From: Bugula neritina
Taxonomy: Eukaryota > Bryozoa > Gymnolaemata > Cheilostomatida > Bugulidae
Direction of reading: 5' to 3'
Length of the DNA: 60,000 nucleotides
Assembly: GCA_964035545.1 (NCBI GenBank)
Contig: OZ037765.1
Coordinates: 22,392,495-22,452,494, forward strand
Shown here: one piece after another, positions 59,101 through 60,000 of the stretch
How positions within the stretch are numbered: the stretch's first letter is position 1
How the letters are laid out: the number at the start of each line of letters is the position of its first letter
Made by a program: the position numbers and the translations under genes
The notes under the pieces: generated by a model
What the model saw: the letters and a program-made list of their open reading frames with translations, nothing else
The model's database searches: none
What the model was told of the DNA's origin: nothing

Positions 59101-59675
59101 CAAATATTAAAGCTCTATCCGCACGGCCAATTCGGCGAAGTGATTCAGAGAAAACATTAGGTTTGAAGAAAACCGACTCCATTATTAAAGCGATTCCCTC
59201 GACTGGACTGATACGAGCCAAAAACGGTGAACTTGGCTCCGCTGCTACAGCTTCTACGGGCAGCGGATATCCTAAACGCAAGGATGTGTTGTCATTGGAT
59301 AAACTTCAAGATACGTTTCGAGGAGTGGCACCCACTTCTTGTGAGGCTGGTACAAATACAACCGGTTCAGCCACTTCTTTGTATGCTCGGAGAGCATCTT
59401 CAAGGCAGCATGAACTGAGGGCTGCTTCCCGGCAGCAGCCCGATCTCACCCTTGAAACTATTAAAGATACGATTTGTTCTCAAAGAATAACATTAGAGAG
59501 TTTGAGTTTAAATCCTAACGAAGCCAAGGCCATGTCGGGGTACATTCAGCAGGCATCTTTGGAGAAGTTGGGTTCCTCAAATATCTCACTGAGTAATTTT
59601 AGCCCCGTGAGAACTAGAAAGAGTTCTTCTAATATGTACCATACTATAGATGGAATTGGCTCCCCTAATGGTGCG
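56156..59675 (+). CDS. ZFAND4: ZFAND4-like ubiquitin-like / AN1 zinc-finger protein (5' part; continues past the right edge)
   Basis: Exons: 56156-56261, 56679-56822, 57732-57915, 58428-58569, 58767-59675; phases match and give 495 residues so far. Two adjacent ATGs (56156, 56159); the second gives MELYIETLTG, matching the MELFIETLTG start of human ZFAND4. Residues 1-77 are a ubiquitin-like domain (VKAKIQRLEGIPISQQHLIW, then LVLAMRGGPINTRR). The REGDQLNFFRVVDRGDGTLT block is almost unchanged from vertebrates. Exon 4 has an acidic EEEDPE stretch and MSSLRKQMDNLNISKK (human KLLKAKMENMNLSKK). Exon 5 is a 303-residue Ser/Thr-rich region with little conservation. The AN1 zinc finger expected near the C-terminus is not in the window. 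Its cellular role is not well defined; UBL plus AN1 suggests ubiquitin/proteasome or Cdc48-type contacts. Confidence 0.93.
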
Positions 59676-59872
59676 GTAAGTGTAACCATACAGCTCATCA
59701 GTAAAATTTAACTCAAGCTGATTCATAAGAGTTTTCTCCTCACAATTTTTGAATGACTATTGAATTTGTTTTGGTACTTTGACTTATGATTTGGGTGTAT
59801 ACCGGAGGGATATCCTAATACTTTCTGTATGTGTTGACAATGGGTTTGAAACTTTATTATATGCCATTACAG

Positions 59873-59907
59873 CTGAATCCTGACCAAACCTTTACCCTTA
59901 TTCAACT
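59873..59907 (+). other. Possible next ZFAND4 exon (35 bp)
   Basis: TTACAG acceptor, then LNPDQTFTLIQ in the required phase 0, then CT|GTATTA as donor. If read through instead, it stops at TAG shortly after (short alternative C-terminus). Evidence is splice-site and phase compatibility only. Confidence 0.3.
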
Positions 59908-60000
59908 GTATTAGGAAATCGTAGATTGTAATCACTAGTTATTGAAAACAACTTGTAACTTTCACTAACCTTGCATAATTAATCGATGATTTCCATTATT

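Overview
This is intron-rich, AT-rich nuclear DNA from an animal. Exons of roughly 40-320 bp are split by introns with GT..AG borders, there is no operon structure, and the gene families are metazoan: FAM13-type RhoGAP, MPRIP/outspread, a nine-exon CYP2-type P450, IGBP1/alpha4 and ZFAND4. Nothing fixes the phylum. Compact introns, minisatellites and small foldback elements suggest an invertebrate, and a lophotrochozoan is only a guess.

Layout. (1) 1-7272, minus strand: FAM13-like RhoGAP gene, 5' part, running off the left edge. (2) 7273-9344: divergent intergenic spacer with degenerate TAN-rich simple sequence. (3) 9345-37696, plus strand: complete MPRIP/outspread-like gene, 31 exons joined in phase, about 2226 residues, with two PH domains and long coiled coils. 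Its introns hold two minisatellites (32-bp and 17-bp units), two inverted-repeat (MITE-like) elements, a GT-loop hairpin and a perfect 24-bp palindrome. (4) 39996-43583, plus: complete cytochrome P450, nine exons, 488 residues, with an altered I-helix motif. (5) 43827-52147, minus: complete IGBP1/alpha4 (TAP42) gene, ten exons, 347 residues, convergent with the P450; its introns hold a large TA microsatellite and a small nested ORF. (6) 52148-56155: divergent spacer with an unassigned 65-residue ORF. (7) 56156 to the right edge, plus: ZFAND4-like gene with an N-terminal ubiquitin-like domain; the AN1 zinc finger expected of the family lies outside the window.

How the genes relate. FAM13 and MPRIP are head to head and both belong to Rho/actomyosin signalling: one is a RhoGAP-domain protein, the other a scaffold linking RhoA and myosin phosphatase. 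IGBP1 controls PP2A-type catalytic subunits, ZFAND4 is a ubiquitin-like/AN1 protein, and the P450 is a membrane mono-oxygenase-type enzyme. No common pathway links these three.

Exon borders were chosen by hand from GT/AG sites, reading-frame continuity and remembered family sequence. No alignment or transcript evidence was available. I see no clearly novel multi-gene system. The best leads are the P450 I-helix change, the RhoGAP Asn change, the possible dual-frame exon in MPRIP, the structured repeats and three unassigned small ORFs.
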